A stretch of DNA of 64,000 bases from Escherichia ruysiae (GCF_031323975.1 NZ_JAVIWS010000001.1:4340001-4404000); one strand, 5' to 3'; counted from the stretch's first letter, positions 31,256 through 40,726 are shown. Numbers and translations: made by a program. Notes: generated by a model from the sequence alone, not told the origin.

Positions 31256-31708
31256 ATGAAATATCAACAACTTGAAAATCTGGAAAGCGGTTGGAAATGG
31301 AAGTATCTGGTGAAGAAACACCGTGAAGGGGAGCTAATTACCCGTTACGTAGAAGCCAGTGCCGCCCAGGAAGCCGTTGACGTGTTGCTATCGCTGGAAA
31401 ATGAACCCGTGCTGGTAAATGGCTGGATTGACAAGCATATGAATCCAGAGCTGGTCAATCGCATGAAGCAGACTATTCGAGCCAGACGGAAACGCCATTT
31501 TAATGCGGAACATCAGTACACGCGTAAGAAATCAATCGATCTGGAATTTATTGTCTGGCAACGGCTGGCTGGTCTTGCACAGCGGCGCGGTAAAACACTT
31601 TCCGAAACGATTGTCCAGCTGATAGAAGATGCGGAAAACAAAGAGAAATATGCAAATAAAATGTCTTCTTTGAAGCAGGATTTGCAGGCTTTACTCGGAA
31701 AGGAATAA
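31256..31708 (+). CDS. matP: Ter macrodomain organiser MatP
   Basis: A 150-residue DNA-binding protein that binds matS sites in the terminus region, links them, and tethers Ter to the divisome through ZapB. The N-terminal part forms a helical bundle; the DNA-binding ribbon-helix-helix follows ([38 protein letters not shown], about residues 100-137), and the C-terminal helix ([14 protein letters not shown]) mediates tetramerisation. Same length as K-12. matS sites were not searched. Confidence 0.96.
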   Translation: MKYQQLENLESGWKWKYLVKKHREGELITRYVEASAAQEAVDVLLSLENEPVLVNGWIDKHMNPELVNRMKQTIRARRKRHFNAEHQYTRKKSIDLEFIVWQRLAGLAQRRGKTLSETIVQLIEDAENKEKYANKMSSLKQDLQALLGKE

Positions 31709-31740
31709 CTTGCCAGGGTTATTTATTTTACTGAAGACGA

Positions 31741-31769
31741 AAAAAACCCCGCATGAAGCGGGGTTTTTT
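31741..31769. terminator. Bidirectional terminator between matP and ompA
   Basis: AAAAAACCCCGC and GCGGGGTTTTTTT flank an ATGAA loop. The symmetric A and T runs serve convergent matP and ompA. Confidence 0.92.
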
Positions 31770-31783
31770 TACCAGACGAGAAC

Positions 31784-32836
31784 TTAAGCCTGCGGCTGAG
31801 TTACAACGTCTTTGATGCCTTTAACTTCGATCTCTACGCGACGATCCGGAGCCAGGCAGTCAATCAGTGCAGCGCGTTGTTTCACGTTGTCACAGGTGTT
31901 GCCGGTAACCGGGTTGGATTCGCCCATACCACGTGCGGAGATCTTGTCAGACGGGATACCTTTAGAGATCAGGTAATCAACGACGGACTGAGCACGACGC
32001 TCGGACAGACCCTGGTTGTAAGCATCAGAACCGATGCGGTCAGTGTAACCCAGAACAACTACGGAACCGTCTTTCGGATCCAGGTTGCTCAGCTGGCTGT
32101 ACAGCTGATCCAGAGCAGCCTGACCTTCCGGTTTCAGGGTTGCTTTGTTGAAGTTGAACAGAACGTCAGACTTCAGAGTGAAGTGCTTGGTCTGTACTTC
32201 CGGAGCTGGGGCCGGAGCCGGAGCAACTACCGGAGCTGCTTCGCCCTGACCGAAACGGTAGGAAACACCCAGGCTCAGCAGACCGTTGTCCGGACGAGTA
32301 CCGATGGTGTGTGCGTCACCGATATTGTTGGTCCACTGGTATTCCAGACGGGTAGCGATTTCAGGAGTGATCGCGTACTCAACACCACCTGCGAATACCG
32401 GAGAAACGCCGGTGTCGTGGTCTTTATAGGATGCGCCACCAGGTACGTTAGCCTTGGTGTCTGCACGCCATACCATACCACCCAGACGAGTGTAGATGTC
32501 CAGATCGTCAGTGATTGGGTAACCCAGTTTAGCGGTCAGCTGAACGCCCTGAGCTTTGTATGCGCCATTGATGTTGTCGCCTTTGTACGGCATACGACCT
32601 AACCAGTCGTAACCCATTTCAAAGCCAACATACGGGTTAACCTGGTAACCACCAAAAGCACCTGCACCCAGTTGGTTTTCGTGGGTCGGACCATTGTTAG
32701 GAATGAAACCAGTGTCATGGTACTGGGACCAGCCCAGTTTAGCACCAGTGTACCAGGTGTTATCTTTCGGAGCGGCCTGCGCTACGGTAGCGAAACCAGC
32801 CAGTGCCACTGCAATCGCGATAGCTGTCTTTTTCAT
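31784..32836 (-). CDS. ompA: Outer membrane protein A (OmpA)
   Basis: A 350-residue precursor: 21-residue signal peptide (ending AQA), 8-strand beta barrel, a Pro-Ala hinge ([12 protein letters not shown]) and a C-terminal OmpA-family peptidoglycan-binding domain ([11 protein letters not shown]..., with the disulfide pair in NTCDN and IDCLA). It anchors the outer membrane to the wall and is a phage and colicin receptor. K-12 OmpA is 346 residues. Here loop 3 (residues 128-142) reads [15 protein letters not shown], about four residues longer, and loop 2 reads [11 protein letters not shown] instead of YKGSVENGAYK; loop 1 has FIPNNG. The start at 32836 follows an AACGAGGCGC ribosome site. Confidence 0.98.
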   Translation of the reverse strand: MKKTAIAIAVALAGFATVAQAAPKDNTWYTGAKLGWSQYHDTGFIPNNGPTHENQLGAGAFGGYQVNPYVGFEMGYDWLGRMPYKGDNINGAYKAQGVQLTAKLGYPITDDLDIYTRLGGMVWRADTKANVPGGASYKDHDTGVSPVFAGGVEYAITPEIATRLEYQWTNNIGDAHTIGTRPDNGLLSLGVSYRFGQGEAAPVVAPAPAPAPEVQTKHFTLKSDVLFNFNKATLKPEGQAALDQLYSQLSNLDPKDGSVVVLGYTDRIGSDAYNQGLSERRAQSVVDYLISKGIPSDKISARGMGESNPVTGNTCDNVKQRAALIDCLAPDRRVEIEVKGIKDVVTQPQA

Positions 32837-32990
32837 TTTTTGCGCCTCGTTATCATCCAAAATACGCCATGAATATCTCCAACGAGATAACACGGTTAAA
32901 TCCTTCACCGGGGATCTGCTCAATATTAACTCTACCGATATCTTCGGCTTATGCCGAGCACCCCTGGCGATGTAAAGTCTACAACGTAGT
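32837..32990 (-). promoter_or_regulatory. ompA promoter and long 5' leader
   Basis: The minus-strand sequence TAGACTTTACATCGCCAGGG followed by GTGCTCGGCATAAGCCGA matches the K-12 ompA promoter and transcript start; the ~133-base leader is known to fold into stem-loops that stabilise the mRNA. In E. coli the sRNA MicA pairs at the ribosome site. The rest of the ompA-sulA gap (32990-33191) is occupied by the plus-strand reading frame described next. Confidence 0.75.
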
Positions 32991-33208
32991 TGAAAACTTA
33001 CAAGTGTGAACTCCGTCAGGCATATGAAAAAAAAGATTTGTATAAGGCGCGTTTAACCTTTTTTGTTAACGACACTTTACAGCATAAAATCGCGGAAACC
33101 GCTTCAGACAAGCCTCCGCAGGGAAAGTTAGCCATGAGTGAAATCATCAGACGGGCGATAAAAAAAGTTCCAGGATTAATCCTAAATTTACTTAATGATA
33201 CAAATTAG
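32990..33208 (+). CDS. Unrecognised small reading frame with ribbon-helix-helix-like pattern, antisense to the ompA promoter
   Basis: The open frame starts only at TTG (32990), right after an in-frame TAG, and encodes up to 72 residues. From about residue 18 the pattern [10 protein letters not shown], then [10 protein letters not shown], then [11 protein letters not shown] looks like the strand-helix-helix of small RHH repressors. An ATG at 33024-33026 sits one base out of frame, directly before eight A residues; one extra A would join it to the frame as [10 protein letters not shown].... So this is either a decayed gene, one needing slippage on the A8 tract, or coincidence. An AGG lies three bases before that ATG. 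It overlaps the 3' end of sulA by 17 bases. No named homologue recalled. Confidence 0.3.
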   Translation: MKTYKCELRQAYEKKDLYKARLTFFVNDTLQHKIAETASDKPPQGKLAMSEIIRRAIKKVPGLILNLLNDTN

Positions 33209-33701
33209 AGTGAATCTTTACCCCGGAAAGTTGTCTCGTGGCGTGAGAGGTTGTGCTTACTGGACGCATAATAAACCCCATTGCGTTACCTTCATTAGCG
33301 GCATCCACAAGCTCTGCATGTTCTTCTTCTGTCAGATCATCTGCTAACCAACCGATCACCACGCTGTAATTTCCCGTGCGTAAAGCGCGAACCATTGATT
33401 CCACCGTGTGGCAAGGGGAAAGTTGGTTTATCTGCATCACTTTCGTTAAAGGTAGCCCAGCAGCCTGAACCCATTCACGACTCAGTTTTTGTTTTGGTGT
33501 TAACCATAGTTGCCAACGTGATTGCTGACCGAGTTGCTGCAACAATGGCAAAAGCAGCAGTTGCGTCATCATGGGCTGATCTTCGCGATAGACAACTTCA
33601 CTAATTAGCCCGGCTGTAGTGTTTTCCGTGGAGACACGCGCAATTTTGCTTGCTGCGGATGAGAACAACGAAGAACGATGTGCATAGCCTGAAGTGTACA
33701 T
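33192..33701 (-). CDS. sulA: SOS division inhibitor SulA
   Basis: A 169-residue cytoplasmic protein that binds FtsZ and blocks Z-ring assembly after DNA damage; normally degraded by Lon and ClpYQ. It matches K-12 along its whole length, including the C-terminal KIHSNLYH Lon recognition tail. The start at 33701 ([11 protein letters not shown]) is preceded by a perfect LexA box at 33725-33740. A longer ATG start would begin upstream of the LexA box and is rejected. Confidence 0.97.
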   Translation of the reverse strand: MYTSGYAHRSSLFSSAASKIARVSTENTTAGLISEVVYREDQPMMTQLLLLPLLQQLGQQSRWQLWLTPKQKLSREWVQAAGLPLTKVMQINQLSPCHTVESMVRALRTGNYSVVIGWLADDLTEEEHAELVDAANEGNAMGFIMRPVSTTSHATRQLSGVKIHSNLYH

Positions 33702-33724
33702 AATCAATCCAGCCCTGTGAGTTA

Positions 33725-33740
33725 CTGTATGAATATACAG
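33725..33740. promoter_or_regulatory. LexA (SOS) box of sulA
   Basis: CTGTATGAATATACAG matches the SOS consensus CTG-N10-CAG with an A/T-rich centre, 24 bases upstream of the sulA start, overlapping its promoter. Confidence 0.93.
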
Positions 33741-33918
33741 TACATCCAGTGGCAACAAAGATCAACCCTAATTTCGGAAAGAGCCTCGCAAATTTTGTCG
33801 TTCGTGACCTGAAAACTTAAATTAATCTTGCCCCTTGATAATAAGTTGCCTATTTTCGTATTTAACGGATCCGTTAATGTGAATCATTCTTTTATATTAT
33901 GATTTTAAAAGGAATTTT

Positions 33919-34548
33919 ATGAAAAGCCTCTCTTATAAGCGGATCTATAAGTCACAAGAATACCTGGCTACGCTGGGCACCATTGAATACCGATCATTGT
34001 TTGGTAGTTACAGTCTGACCGTTGATGACACGGTATTTGCAATGGTTTCTGATGGCGAGTTGTATCTTCGGGCTTGTGAACAAAGTGCACAATACTGTGT
34101 AAAACATCCGCCAGTATGGCTGACATATAAAAAGTGTGGGCGGTTTGTTACCCTCAATTACTACCGGGTCGATGAAAGCCTATGGCGAAATTAACAAAAG
34201 CTGGTGCGCCTGTCGAAATTTTCTCTGGACGCCGCGCTTCAAGAGAAAAGTACGCGCAATATCCGGCAACGGCTGAAAGATTTACCCAATATGTCTTACC
34301 ATCTTGAGGCTATTCTCGGGGAAGTGGGGATTAAGGATGTACGGGCGTTACGTATTCTTGGGGCGAAAATGTGTTGGCTGCGACTGCGGCAACAAAACAG
34401 TCTGGTGACAGAAAAAATCTTATTTATGCTTGAAGGCGCAATTCTCGGTATTCATGAAGCTGCGCTCCCGGTAGCACGCCGCCAGGAGCTTGCAGAATGG
34501 GCAGATTCTCTTACGCCGAAACAGGAGTTTCCTGCGGAACTTGAGTAA
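33919..34548 (+). pseudogene. sxy: Competence regulator Sxy (TfoX), interrupted by an in-frame stop
   Basis: The frame is the full 209-codon length of K-12 sxy, with an AAAAGGAATTTT ribosome site, but codon 92 is TAA (34192-34194). The N-terminal TfoX domain ends ...DESLWRN-stop. The same frame continues with the C-terminal domain (QKLVRLSKFSLDAALQ... to KQEFPAELE). K-12 from memory reads WRNQLKLVRLS here, so the change is a CAA to TAA substitution with the next codon also altered. Sxy directs CRP to CRP-S promoters of DNA-uptake genes. A 91-residue N-terminal fragment would be made; a GTG at 34204 could restart translation but has no ribosome site. The 3' end overlaps yccS by 38 bases. Confidence 0.9.
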
Positions 34549-36664
34549 TTCTGCGCTGCAGACGACCAATTTCTGGTAGTAATGCAATCAATAATCCGAC
34601 TTGCTGTACAACCAGAGGTTCTTTGCTGTCTGCCCGTGGTTCAAGTTGCTGCATCTGTTGTTTCAGGTCAGCTAATGCCTGATTGACGCGTTCCTCATCG
34701 GCAGGTTGATGATGTAGCGCGTCATCCACATAGCAAACTGCGTCATCAAGAAACGCCAGAATTTCAGGGTTAGTTAACTGCTCACGGTGTGCTCCGAGGG
34801 CAGAAATGTAACTGGTAAACGTATGGTTAAGGCAGAGTAACCGGAACGCGTCCTCGCGAATTTGCGGTGTGACATTCGGTTCGCTGGACATATTCGACAC
34901 CACCGACGCCAGCTCTGCATCACGATTGTGTGCATCGCGACGAGCAATACGATATGCCAGACGGTTATCGCGCCCTTGGTGGTATTGTTCGAGAATAGCA
35001 TCGAGATAACGGCAGTTAGCATCGGTTGCGCGCTCAAGCATTCGGGGCAGATTACGAAACCGCCAGTCTGGCCAGATGTAACTTACCGCTGCCCATGCAA
35101 TGGCACATCCGATTAGCGTATCGATTACGCGAGGCAATGCCACTTCAAAACCTTCACCCAGCAAGTTAAAGCACAGTAGCACCAGAAGCGTAATGAACAT
35201 CGTTGCATGAGCGTATTGCACGTTACGGAAGGCAAAAAAGAGAACACCGGTAATGACCAGCAGCACCAGTTGCCCTTCCAGTGACGGCACAAACCACAGC
35301 ACAGGAATGCCAATCGCAATACCCACCAGCGTACCAATAATCCTTAATTTCAGGCGGTGGCGCGTGGCGTTATAGTTTGGCTGGCAGACAAACAAACTTG
35401 TCAGCAAGATCCAATACCCGTGATGCATCCCGGTTATCTGAATGATGGCGTAGCCGAAGCACAAGACCAGTGACATTCTTACCGCATGACGGAAGAGGGC
35501 GGATTCCGGCGTGAAGTGACGGCTAAGACGCAGCCAGATATCGCTCAACCCGTGCGGGCTGTCATCTGCGAGTTCATTTTCGTCATTATTATGGGGCAGT
35601 GCCTGAGCCTGTTCTGATTCAATTGTTGCCAGTTGGGCATCAATGGCACGTAAATTGTTCAGCAAAAATCCCAGTGTTTTGAGTAAATCGGCGGGCGCGC
35701 CGTTATCGCGCATCCGCTCAAGCGCAGCATCAATATGCGTAAAAGCGCGTTCAAAATGCGGATCGTGTTGATAAGGCTGACGCAGCAAAATACAGCGTGA
35801 CAGTTGCTGGCAGGCCTGTCCCTGCATTGACATCAGTCGCTGGAAACGGAACAGCACGTCGCTGTGGCGAAAATGTTCCCGCAACGTTTGATACTGAATA
35901 TGGGAAGAGCTGGCACGTTCGTGGATATCCTGCGCTACAAAGTAGTAATGCAATGTGCGACGTGTCCCCCGCTGACCACGATCGCCGCGTAAACGAGTCA
36001 GCAACGAGAGTTTCGTCTGATTCAGTGTCGCCATCAGTTGCCCGTTGGCGAGAGCCAAATCGTACAGCGGTGCCTGGCTTTCATCCTCTATATCAGGATC
36101 GAACATGCGTGATTTCAGTTCCAGATAACGCGCCAGTTGTTCATAGCAACGCGCCAGATTGTCCTGCAATGGGCGGACAGGGAACAGTAGATGACCAATA
36201 AGCGTCAGAACGTTGTACCAGACGGCACCAGCAAGCAGATACATCGGCTGCTGATACCAGTGCTCATAGAGAGACGTCCCCAGCATGGTGTAAATGGCGA
36301 TCAGCAACGCACCAAAGGCGATTGTTGCATAGCGTTGACCCAAACCGCCAAGCAAAATGAAACCGCTGGTGGAGAGCGTTAAGCCAATGGCAAATAACCA
36401 GGGCCAGGGGAAAAGGAGTTCTACCGAGGCCGAGGCAATAAAAAAGCAGAACAGCGTAATGATGAGGTTACGCAGACGCCCAGCCAGTCGGTCGTCGAGA
36501 TCGGTTAGCGCCGCTGCCACCATTCCCAGTGTCAGCGGAATCGTCAGTTTTACATCACCCAGCCACCACGGAAACGCTGTGGTTCCACAAAGCGCAATAA
36601 AAATACGCGCGTAATACAGCCAGGCGCTGTTCCAGGTATAGCGTTTGAGCAAAGGACTTAGCAT
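34511..36664 (-). CDS. yccS: Inner-membrane protein YccS (FUSC/YccS family)
   Basis: A 717-residue integral membrane protein of the fusaric-acid-resistance/AaeB-like family, probably an exporter, substrate unknown. It has two similar membrane blocks, each with about six hydrophobic helices: one at about 15-160 (WNSAWLYYARIFIALCGTTAFPWW...) and one at about 390-530 (SLVLCFGYAIIQITG...). Each is followed by a cytoplasmic helical region. The start at 36664 (MLSPLLKRY) follows K-12; an ATG nine bases upstream (MAF) is an alternative. Its 3' end overlaps that of the sxy pseudogene. Confidence 0.9.
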   Translation of the reverse strand: MLSPLLKRYTWNSAWLYYARIFIALCGTTAFPWWLGDVKLTIPLTLGMVAAALTDLDDRLAGRLRNLIITLFCFFIASASVELLFPWPWLFAIGLTLSTSGFILLGGLGQRYATIAFGALLIAIYTMLGTSLYEHWYQQPMYLLAGAVWYNVLTLIGHLLFPVRPLQDNLARCYEQLARYLELKSRMFDPDIEDESQAPLYDLALANGQLMATLNQTKLSLLTRLRGDRGQRGTRRTLHYYFVAQDIHERASSSHIQYQTLREHFRHSDVLFRFQRLMSMQGQACQQLSRCILLRQPYQHDPHFERAFTHIDAALERMRDNGAPADLLKTLGFLLNNLRAIDAQLATIESEQAQALPHNNDENELADDSPHGLSDIWLRLSRHFTPESALFRHAVRMSLVLCFGYAIIQITGMHHGYWILLTSLFVCQPNYNATRHRLKLRIIGTLVGIAIGIPVLWFVPSLEGQLVLLVITGVLFFAFRNVQYAHATMFITLLVLLCFNLLGEGFEVALPRVIDTLIGCAIAWAAVSYIWPDWRFRNLPRMLERATDANCRYLDAILEQYHQGRDNRLAYRIARRDAHNRDAELASVVSNMSSEPNVTPQIREDAFRLLCLNHTFTSYISALGAHREQLTNPEILAFLDDAVCYVDDALHHQPADEERVNQALADLKQQMQQLEPRADSKEPLVVQQVGLLIALLPEIGRLQRRITQVPQETPVSA

Positions 36665-36682
36665 AAAAGCCATAATGTTAGA

Positions 36683-37129
36683 TTATTCAAAACGACGTCG
36701 CGCATTGGCTTCACGCGCAGCACGAGCTGTTTCCACAGAAACTACGCGGCGACCGACTGGCCACAGTGCAATAGCGGCAATTTTAAAATTCGCAATGCCA
36801 ACCGGAATGCCAATGATGGAAATGCATTGTGCGATACCTGTCGCAATGTGCATCAGGCATAACCACCAGCCAAAGAAAATCAGCCAGAAAATATTCAGTA
36901 CCGTACCGCCAGTATTCAGCAGTACATTTTTACCTGCCGGATTCAGTTCATCGACATGAATGGCCTCATTGCCGTAAGGCACCAGAGACAGTTTGGTGAT
37001 CTCCCAGCAGGATCGTGTCAGCGGTAAGGTAAAAATCAGCACAATACTGACCAGGGTTGCCAACAGCCAGCCCAGAGTGGTGGCAAATCCGCCAAGCACA
37101 AAGTTCAGAATGTTCAAAACGGTACGCAT
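36683..37129 (-). CDS. yccF: Inner-membrane protein YccF (DUF307)
   Basis: A 148-residue membrane protein with two similar hydrophobic blocks (LNFVLGGFATTLGWLLATLVSIVLIF near the N-terminus and LNIFWLIFFGWWLCLMHIATGI in the middle), as in the YccF family, whose function is unknown. It lies 18 bases upstream of yccS on the same strand, so the two are likely cotranscribed, and it is divergent from helD. Confidence 0.92.
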   Translation of the reverse strand: MRTVLNILNFVLGGFATTLGWLLATLVSIVLIFTLPLTRSCWEITKLSLVPYGNEAIHVDELNPAGKNVLLNTGGTVLNIFWLIFFGWWLCLMHIATGIAQCISIIGIPVGIANFKIAAIALWPVGRRVVSVETARAAREANARRRFE

Positions 37130-37251
37130 AAAACCTCGCTTTACTGTGGTTTTCAGTAATGGGCGGCAATTGTAACGTTTTTTTGGGCTGGAGCACGTTT
37201 TCTCTGACGGTTACACTGATAAGAAATAACATCGTGTGGATCTACAGAGTC

Positions 37252-39306
37252 ATGGAACTGAAAGCGACAACTCTTGGCAAACGTCTGGCACAGCACCCTT
37301 ATGATCGGGCGGTGATCCTCAATGCCGGGATAAAAGTCTCCGGCGATCGTCACGAATATCTCATTCCTTTCAATCAATTACTGGCAATTCACTGCAAGCG
37401 CGGTCTGGTATGGGGTGAGCTGGAATTTGTACTGCCTGATGAAAAAGTCGTGCGTCTGCACGGCACCGAATGGGGTGAGACGCAGCGTTTTCACCGCCAT
37501 CTTGATGCTCACTGGCGGCGCTGGAGCGAGGAGATGAGCGAAATTGCGGCTGGCGTATTACAGCAGCAATTGGATCTTATCGCCGCACGCACCAACGATA
37601 ATAAATGGCTGACGCGGGAGCAAACTTCTGGCGTGCAGCAACAAATCCGCCAGGCTTTGTCGGCGTTGCCGTTGCCGGTTAATCGACTGGAAGAATTCGA
37701 TAACTGCCGTGAGGCGTGGCGCAAATGTCAGGCCTGGTTGAAAGATATTGAAGGCGCTCGGTTGCAGCATAATCAGGCGTATACCGAAACCATGCTTAAT
37801 GAGTATGCGGATTTTTTCCGTCAGGTTGAATCTTCACCGCTTAATCCGGCGCAGGCTCGGGCAGTCGTTAATGGCGAACATTCTCTGTTAGTGCTGGCAG
37901 GCGCAGGAAGCGGTAAAACATCGGTGCTGGTAGCGCGTGCAGGCTGGTTGCTGGCGCGTGGTGAAGCGTCCCCTGAGCAAATTTTATTGCTGGCGTTTGG
38001 TCGCAAAGCCGCTGAAGAGATGGACGAGCGTATTCGCGACCGGCTACATACCGAAGACATTACCGCACGCACGTTTCATTCACTGGCGCTACATATTATT
38101 CAGCAATGTAGCAAAAAAGTACCCACAGTCAGCAAACTGGAAAATGACACCGCTGCCCGACATGAACTCTTTATTGCTGAGTGGCGCAAGCAATGCAGCG
38201 AGAAGAAAGCGCAGGCGAAGGGCTGGCGGCAATGGCTGACGGAAGAAATGCAGTGGTCAGTGCCAGAAGGTAACTTCTGGGATGATGAAAAATTACAGCG
38301 TCGTCTTGCCTCACGCCTCGATCGCTGGGTAAGTCTGATGCGGATGCACGGCGGTGCACAGGCAGAAATGATTGCCAGCGCGCCCGAAGAGATTCGCGAT
38401 CTGTTCAGTAAACGTATCAAGTTGATGGCCCCGTTATTAAAAGCCTGGAAAGGTGCGCTGAAGGCAGAAAACGCCGTCGATTTTTCGGGCCTTATTCACC
38501 AGGCGATTGTGATTCTGGAGAAAGGTCGCTTTATCAGCCCCTGGAAGCATATTCTGGTTGATGAATTTCAGGATATCTCGCCGCAGCGCGCAGCGTTGTT
38601 AGCGGCATTACGCAAGCAAAACAGCCAGACGACGTTGTTTGCCGTTGGCGATGACTGGCAGGCGATTTACCGCTTCAGTGGCGCGCAAATGTCGCTCACC
38701 ACGGCTTTCCATGAAAACTTTGGTGAAGGCGATCGCTGTGATTTAGACACGACTTACCGTTTTAACAGTCGTATCGGTGAGGTGGCAAACCGGTTTATTC
38801 AGCAGAACCCAAGTCAGTTGAAAAAGCCGCTAAATAGCTTAACCAATGGAGACAAAAAAGCCGTCACGTTATTGGATGAGAGCCAGCTTGACGCTTTGCT
38901 GGATAAGCTCTCTGGTTATGCCAAACCGGAAGAGCGCATTCTGGTTCTGGCGCGTTATCACCACATGAGGCCTGCCAGCCTGGAAAAAGCGGCAACACGC
39001 TGGCCGAAGTTGCAAATCGACTTTATGACTATTCATGCCAGCAAAGGGCAACAGGCGGATTACGTCATCATCGTTGGCTTGCAGGAGGGGAGTGATGGTT
39101 TTCCGGCTGCGGCGCGGGAGTCGATTATGGAAGAGGCGCTACTGCCACCGGTTGAGGATTTCCCGGACGCTGAAGAACGGCGATTAATGTACGTGGCGCT
39201 GACCCGCGCACGCCATCGGGTATGGGCACTGTTTAACAAAGAGTATCCCTCTCCCTTTGTGGAAATACTGAAAAATCTGGATGTGCCGGTGGCGAGAAAA
39301 CCGTAA
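37252..39306 (+). CDS. helD: DNA helicase IV (HelD)
   Basis: A 684-residue superfamily 1 (UvrD/Rep-like) 3'-5' DNA helicase. Walker A AGAGSGKTS is at residues 216-224. Other helicase motifs follow in order: AFGRKAAEEM (Ia), VDEFQDISPQR (II), AVGDDWQAIYRFSGA (III), DTTYRF (IV), MTIHASKGQQADYVI (V) and YVALTRARHRVW (VI). An N-terminal ~200-residue domain is specific to HelD. The start MELKATT at 37252 matches K-12; an in-frame ATG at 37159 would add 31 residues across the yccF promoter. Not to be confused with the RNA-polymerase-binding HelD of Gram-positive bacteria. Confidence 0.97.
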   Translation: MELKATTLGKRLAQHPYDRAVILNAGIKVSGDRHEYLIPFNQLLAIHCKRGLVWGELEFVLPDEKVVRLHGTEWGETQRFHRHLDAHWRRWSEEMSEIAAGVLQQQLDLIAARTNDNKWLTREQTSGVQQQIRQALSALPLPVNRLEEFDNCREAWRKCQAWLKDIEGARLQHNQAYTETMLNEYADFFRQVESSPLNPAQARAVVNGEHSLLVLAGAGSGKTSVLVARAGWLLARGEASPEQILLLAFGRKAAEEMDERIRDRLHTEDITARTFHSLALHIIQQCSKKVPTVSKLENDTAARHELFIAEWRKQCSEKKAQAKGWRQWLTEEMQWSVPEGNFWDDEKLQRRLASRLDRWVSLMRMHGGAQAEMIASAPEEIRDLFSKRIKLMAPLLKAWKGALKAENAVDFSGLIHQAIVILEKGRFISPWKHILVDEFQDISPQRAALLAALRKQNSQTTLFAVGDDWQAIYRFSGAQMSLTTAFHENFGEGDRCDLDTTYRFNSRIGEVANRFIQQNPSQLKKPLNSLTNGDKKAVTLLDESQLDALLDKLSGYAKPEERILVLARYHHMRPASLEKAATRWPKLQIDFMTIHASKGQQADYVIIVGLQEGSDGFPAAARESIMEEALLPPVEDFPDAEERRLMYVALTRARHRVWALFNKEYPSPFVEILKNLDVPVARKP

Positions 39307-39310
39307 GAAA

Positions 39311-39330
39311 CAGGTGGCGTTTGCCACCTG
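39311..39330. terminator. Hairpin between helD and mgsA
   Basis: CAGGTGGC (39311-39318) and GCCACCTG (39323-39330) form a perfect 8-bp stem with a GTTT loop in the 31-base gap between convergent helD and mgsA. T-runs on both sides are poor. Confidence 0.6.
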
Positions 39331-39337
39331 TGCAATA

Positions 39338-39796
39338 TTACTTCAGGCGTTCTGCGAGATAACGCTGATAATCGGGGATCAGAATATCGACCGCGTCGTT
39401 GAAATGCGGCGACTGGATGATGAAATCTGCCGTTGCCACGTTGGTAGCGACCGGAATGTTCCACACCGTCGCCAGTCGCAGTAACGCTTTCACGTCAGGA
39501 TCGTGCGGTACGGCGTTTAATGGATCCCAGAAGAAAATCAGCACATCAATTTTTCCTTCCGAAATCAGTGCGCCCACCTGCTGGTCGCCGCCCATTGGGC
39601 CGCTCAACATGGCGTTAACATTCATACCGGTAGCGCGGGAAATTAAGTTACCCGTGGTGCCCGTCGCATAAAGCTCGTGCTGTTCCAGTAATGGTTGATG
39701 CCGTTCCACCCAGCTCATGAGCATTTGTTTACAGTGATCGTGTGCCACCAGCGCAATATGTTTCCGCGCTGGTAAAGTGCGAGTCGTCAGTTCCAT
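39338..39796 (-). CDS. mgsA: Methylglyoxal synthase MgsA
   Basis: A 152-residue cytoplasmic enzyme converting dihydroxyacetone phosphate to methylglyoxal and phosphate, a bypass of lower glycolysis when phosphate is low. The catalytic residues His19, Asp71, His98 and Asp101 can be placed ([22 protein letters not shown]), and the phosphate-binding TGTTG segment is present. Same length as K-12. The product is detoxified by glyoxalases including GloC, also in this window. Confidence 0.97.
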   Translation of the reverse strand: MELTTRTLPARKHIALVAHDHCKQMLMSWVERHQPLLEQHELYATGTTGNLISRATGMNVNAMLSGPMGGDQQVGALISEGKIDVLIFFWDPLNAVPHDPDVKALLRLATVWNIPVATNVATADFIIQSPHFNDAVDILIPDYQRYLAERLK

Positions 39797-39891
39797 AATT
39801 TACATCCATAGTTAACTTTCCTACAGACTACTGTAAGCACTTATCGCTGCAAGATAAAGACCGAAAAAGCCTGCGCACAGGCACAAAAATC

Positions 39892-40554
39892 TCAGGAAGA
39901 TGGTTGTTTTTCCGCCCATTGCAGGAAGTTATTGCGCGTTTGCGGATCTGCCAGTTTAAACCAATACTTCAGCCGTTGTTCAGTGAGCACCTGGGACTGT
40001 GGTGGGATGGCATCCAGTTCGGAAACACCAGAGAGCAGTGTACTGTCATCTGCCATCATGGTGGCAAATTGCGGTAGAGAAGCGCGTTTCGCGGATTTGT
40101 TATAACGCTCGACCTCGACTTCATAATCAATCGTTTTTGCGGTTGAAGTAATAGCCAGAATATCCAGCTTTACCGGAATCGGCGTCGCATCGCCATCTAA
40201 CAATTCAAGGCGCGGCGTTGTGTCGAAATGATTGGCTTCCCGTTCATTCTCCAGGCGTGGCAGGCGAAAGTTCACCTGGCTAATGAGCTGTGTATTAAAA
40301 CTGACGACCAGCGGCGGGGAGATATAAAGCCGTTCTTCACTACTGGAAAGATGGATAGTCTTCTCGACGCGAAACACTAACTGATGCGGCCCATTATCCA
40401 GTTCAATGCTATCCGCTCCGCGTAACAGAGAGCTTGAAACCTTTTTGCCGTCGAGTACAAGAAGATCAATATCGCTGGACAGCCGTAGCGTGGTGGCAAA
40501 AACGGATACCGGCAAACATAATGCAATCAAGGTGGTCAAAATGCCGGTTTTCAT
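39892..40554 (-). CDS. csgI: Curli assembly inhibitor CsgI (YccT)
   Basis: A 220-residue periplasmic protein (DUF2057) with a 20-residue signal peptide ending SVFA. In E. coli/Salmonella YccT interferes with polymerisation of the curlin CsgA, lowering curli formation. Recognition is by full-length similarity to K-12 YccT ([25 protein letters not shown]...). It is monocistronic; no terminator was identified in the 95-base gap to mgsA. Its name rests on literature rather than on any motif. Confidence 0.9.
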   Translation of the reverse strand: MKTGILTTLIALCLPVSVFATTLRLSSDIDLLVLDGKKVSSSLLRGADSIELDNGPHQLVFRVEKTIHLSSSEERLYISPPLVVSFNTQLISQVNFRLPRLENEREANHFDTTPRLELLDGDATPIPVKLDILAITSTAKTIDYEVEVERYNKSAKRASLPQFATMMADDSTLLSGVSELDAIPPQSQVLTEQRLKYWFKLADPQTRNNFLQWAEKQPSS

Positions 40555-40726
40555 AGATAGCTCCTGTCTAATGACCGCCTGAATAATAATGTATCAAAAT
40601 TTTTCTTTAATCATACTTACTAACATATAGACATGTTTTCCGCTTTTGCTCTCATTCATTCGTATTAGCTGCATGGTTGGTATGTTGGGATTGTCGTACA
40701 CTTTGATAAATAGTCTGGAGGAAATG

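Noticed and set aside
31877..32602. A 241-codon plus-strand frame opposite ompA
   Set aside because: Shadow of the highly codon-biased ompA gene; no start signals and no similarity to known proteins.
34204..34548. C-terminal half of sxy as an independent gene
   Set aside because: It starts only at an internal GTG with no Shine-Dalgarno and is in the same frame as the interrupted N-terminal half, so it is treated as part of one pseudogene.
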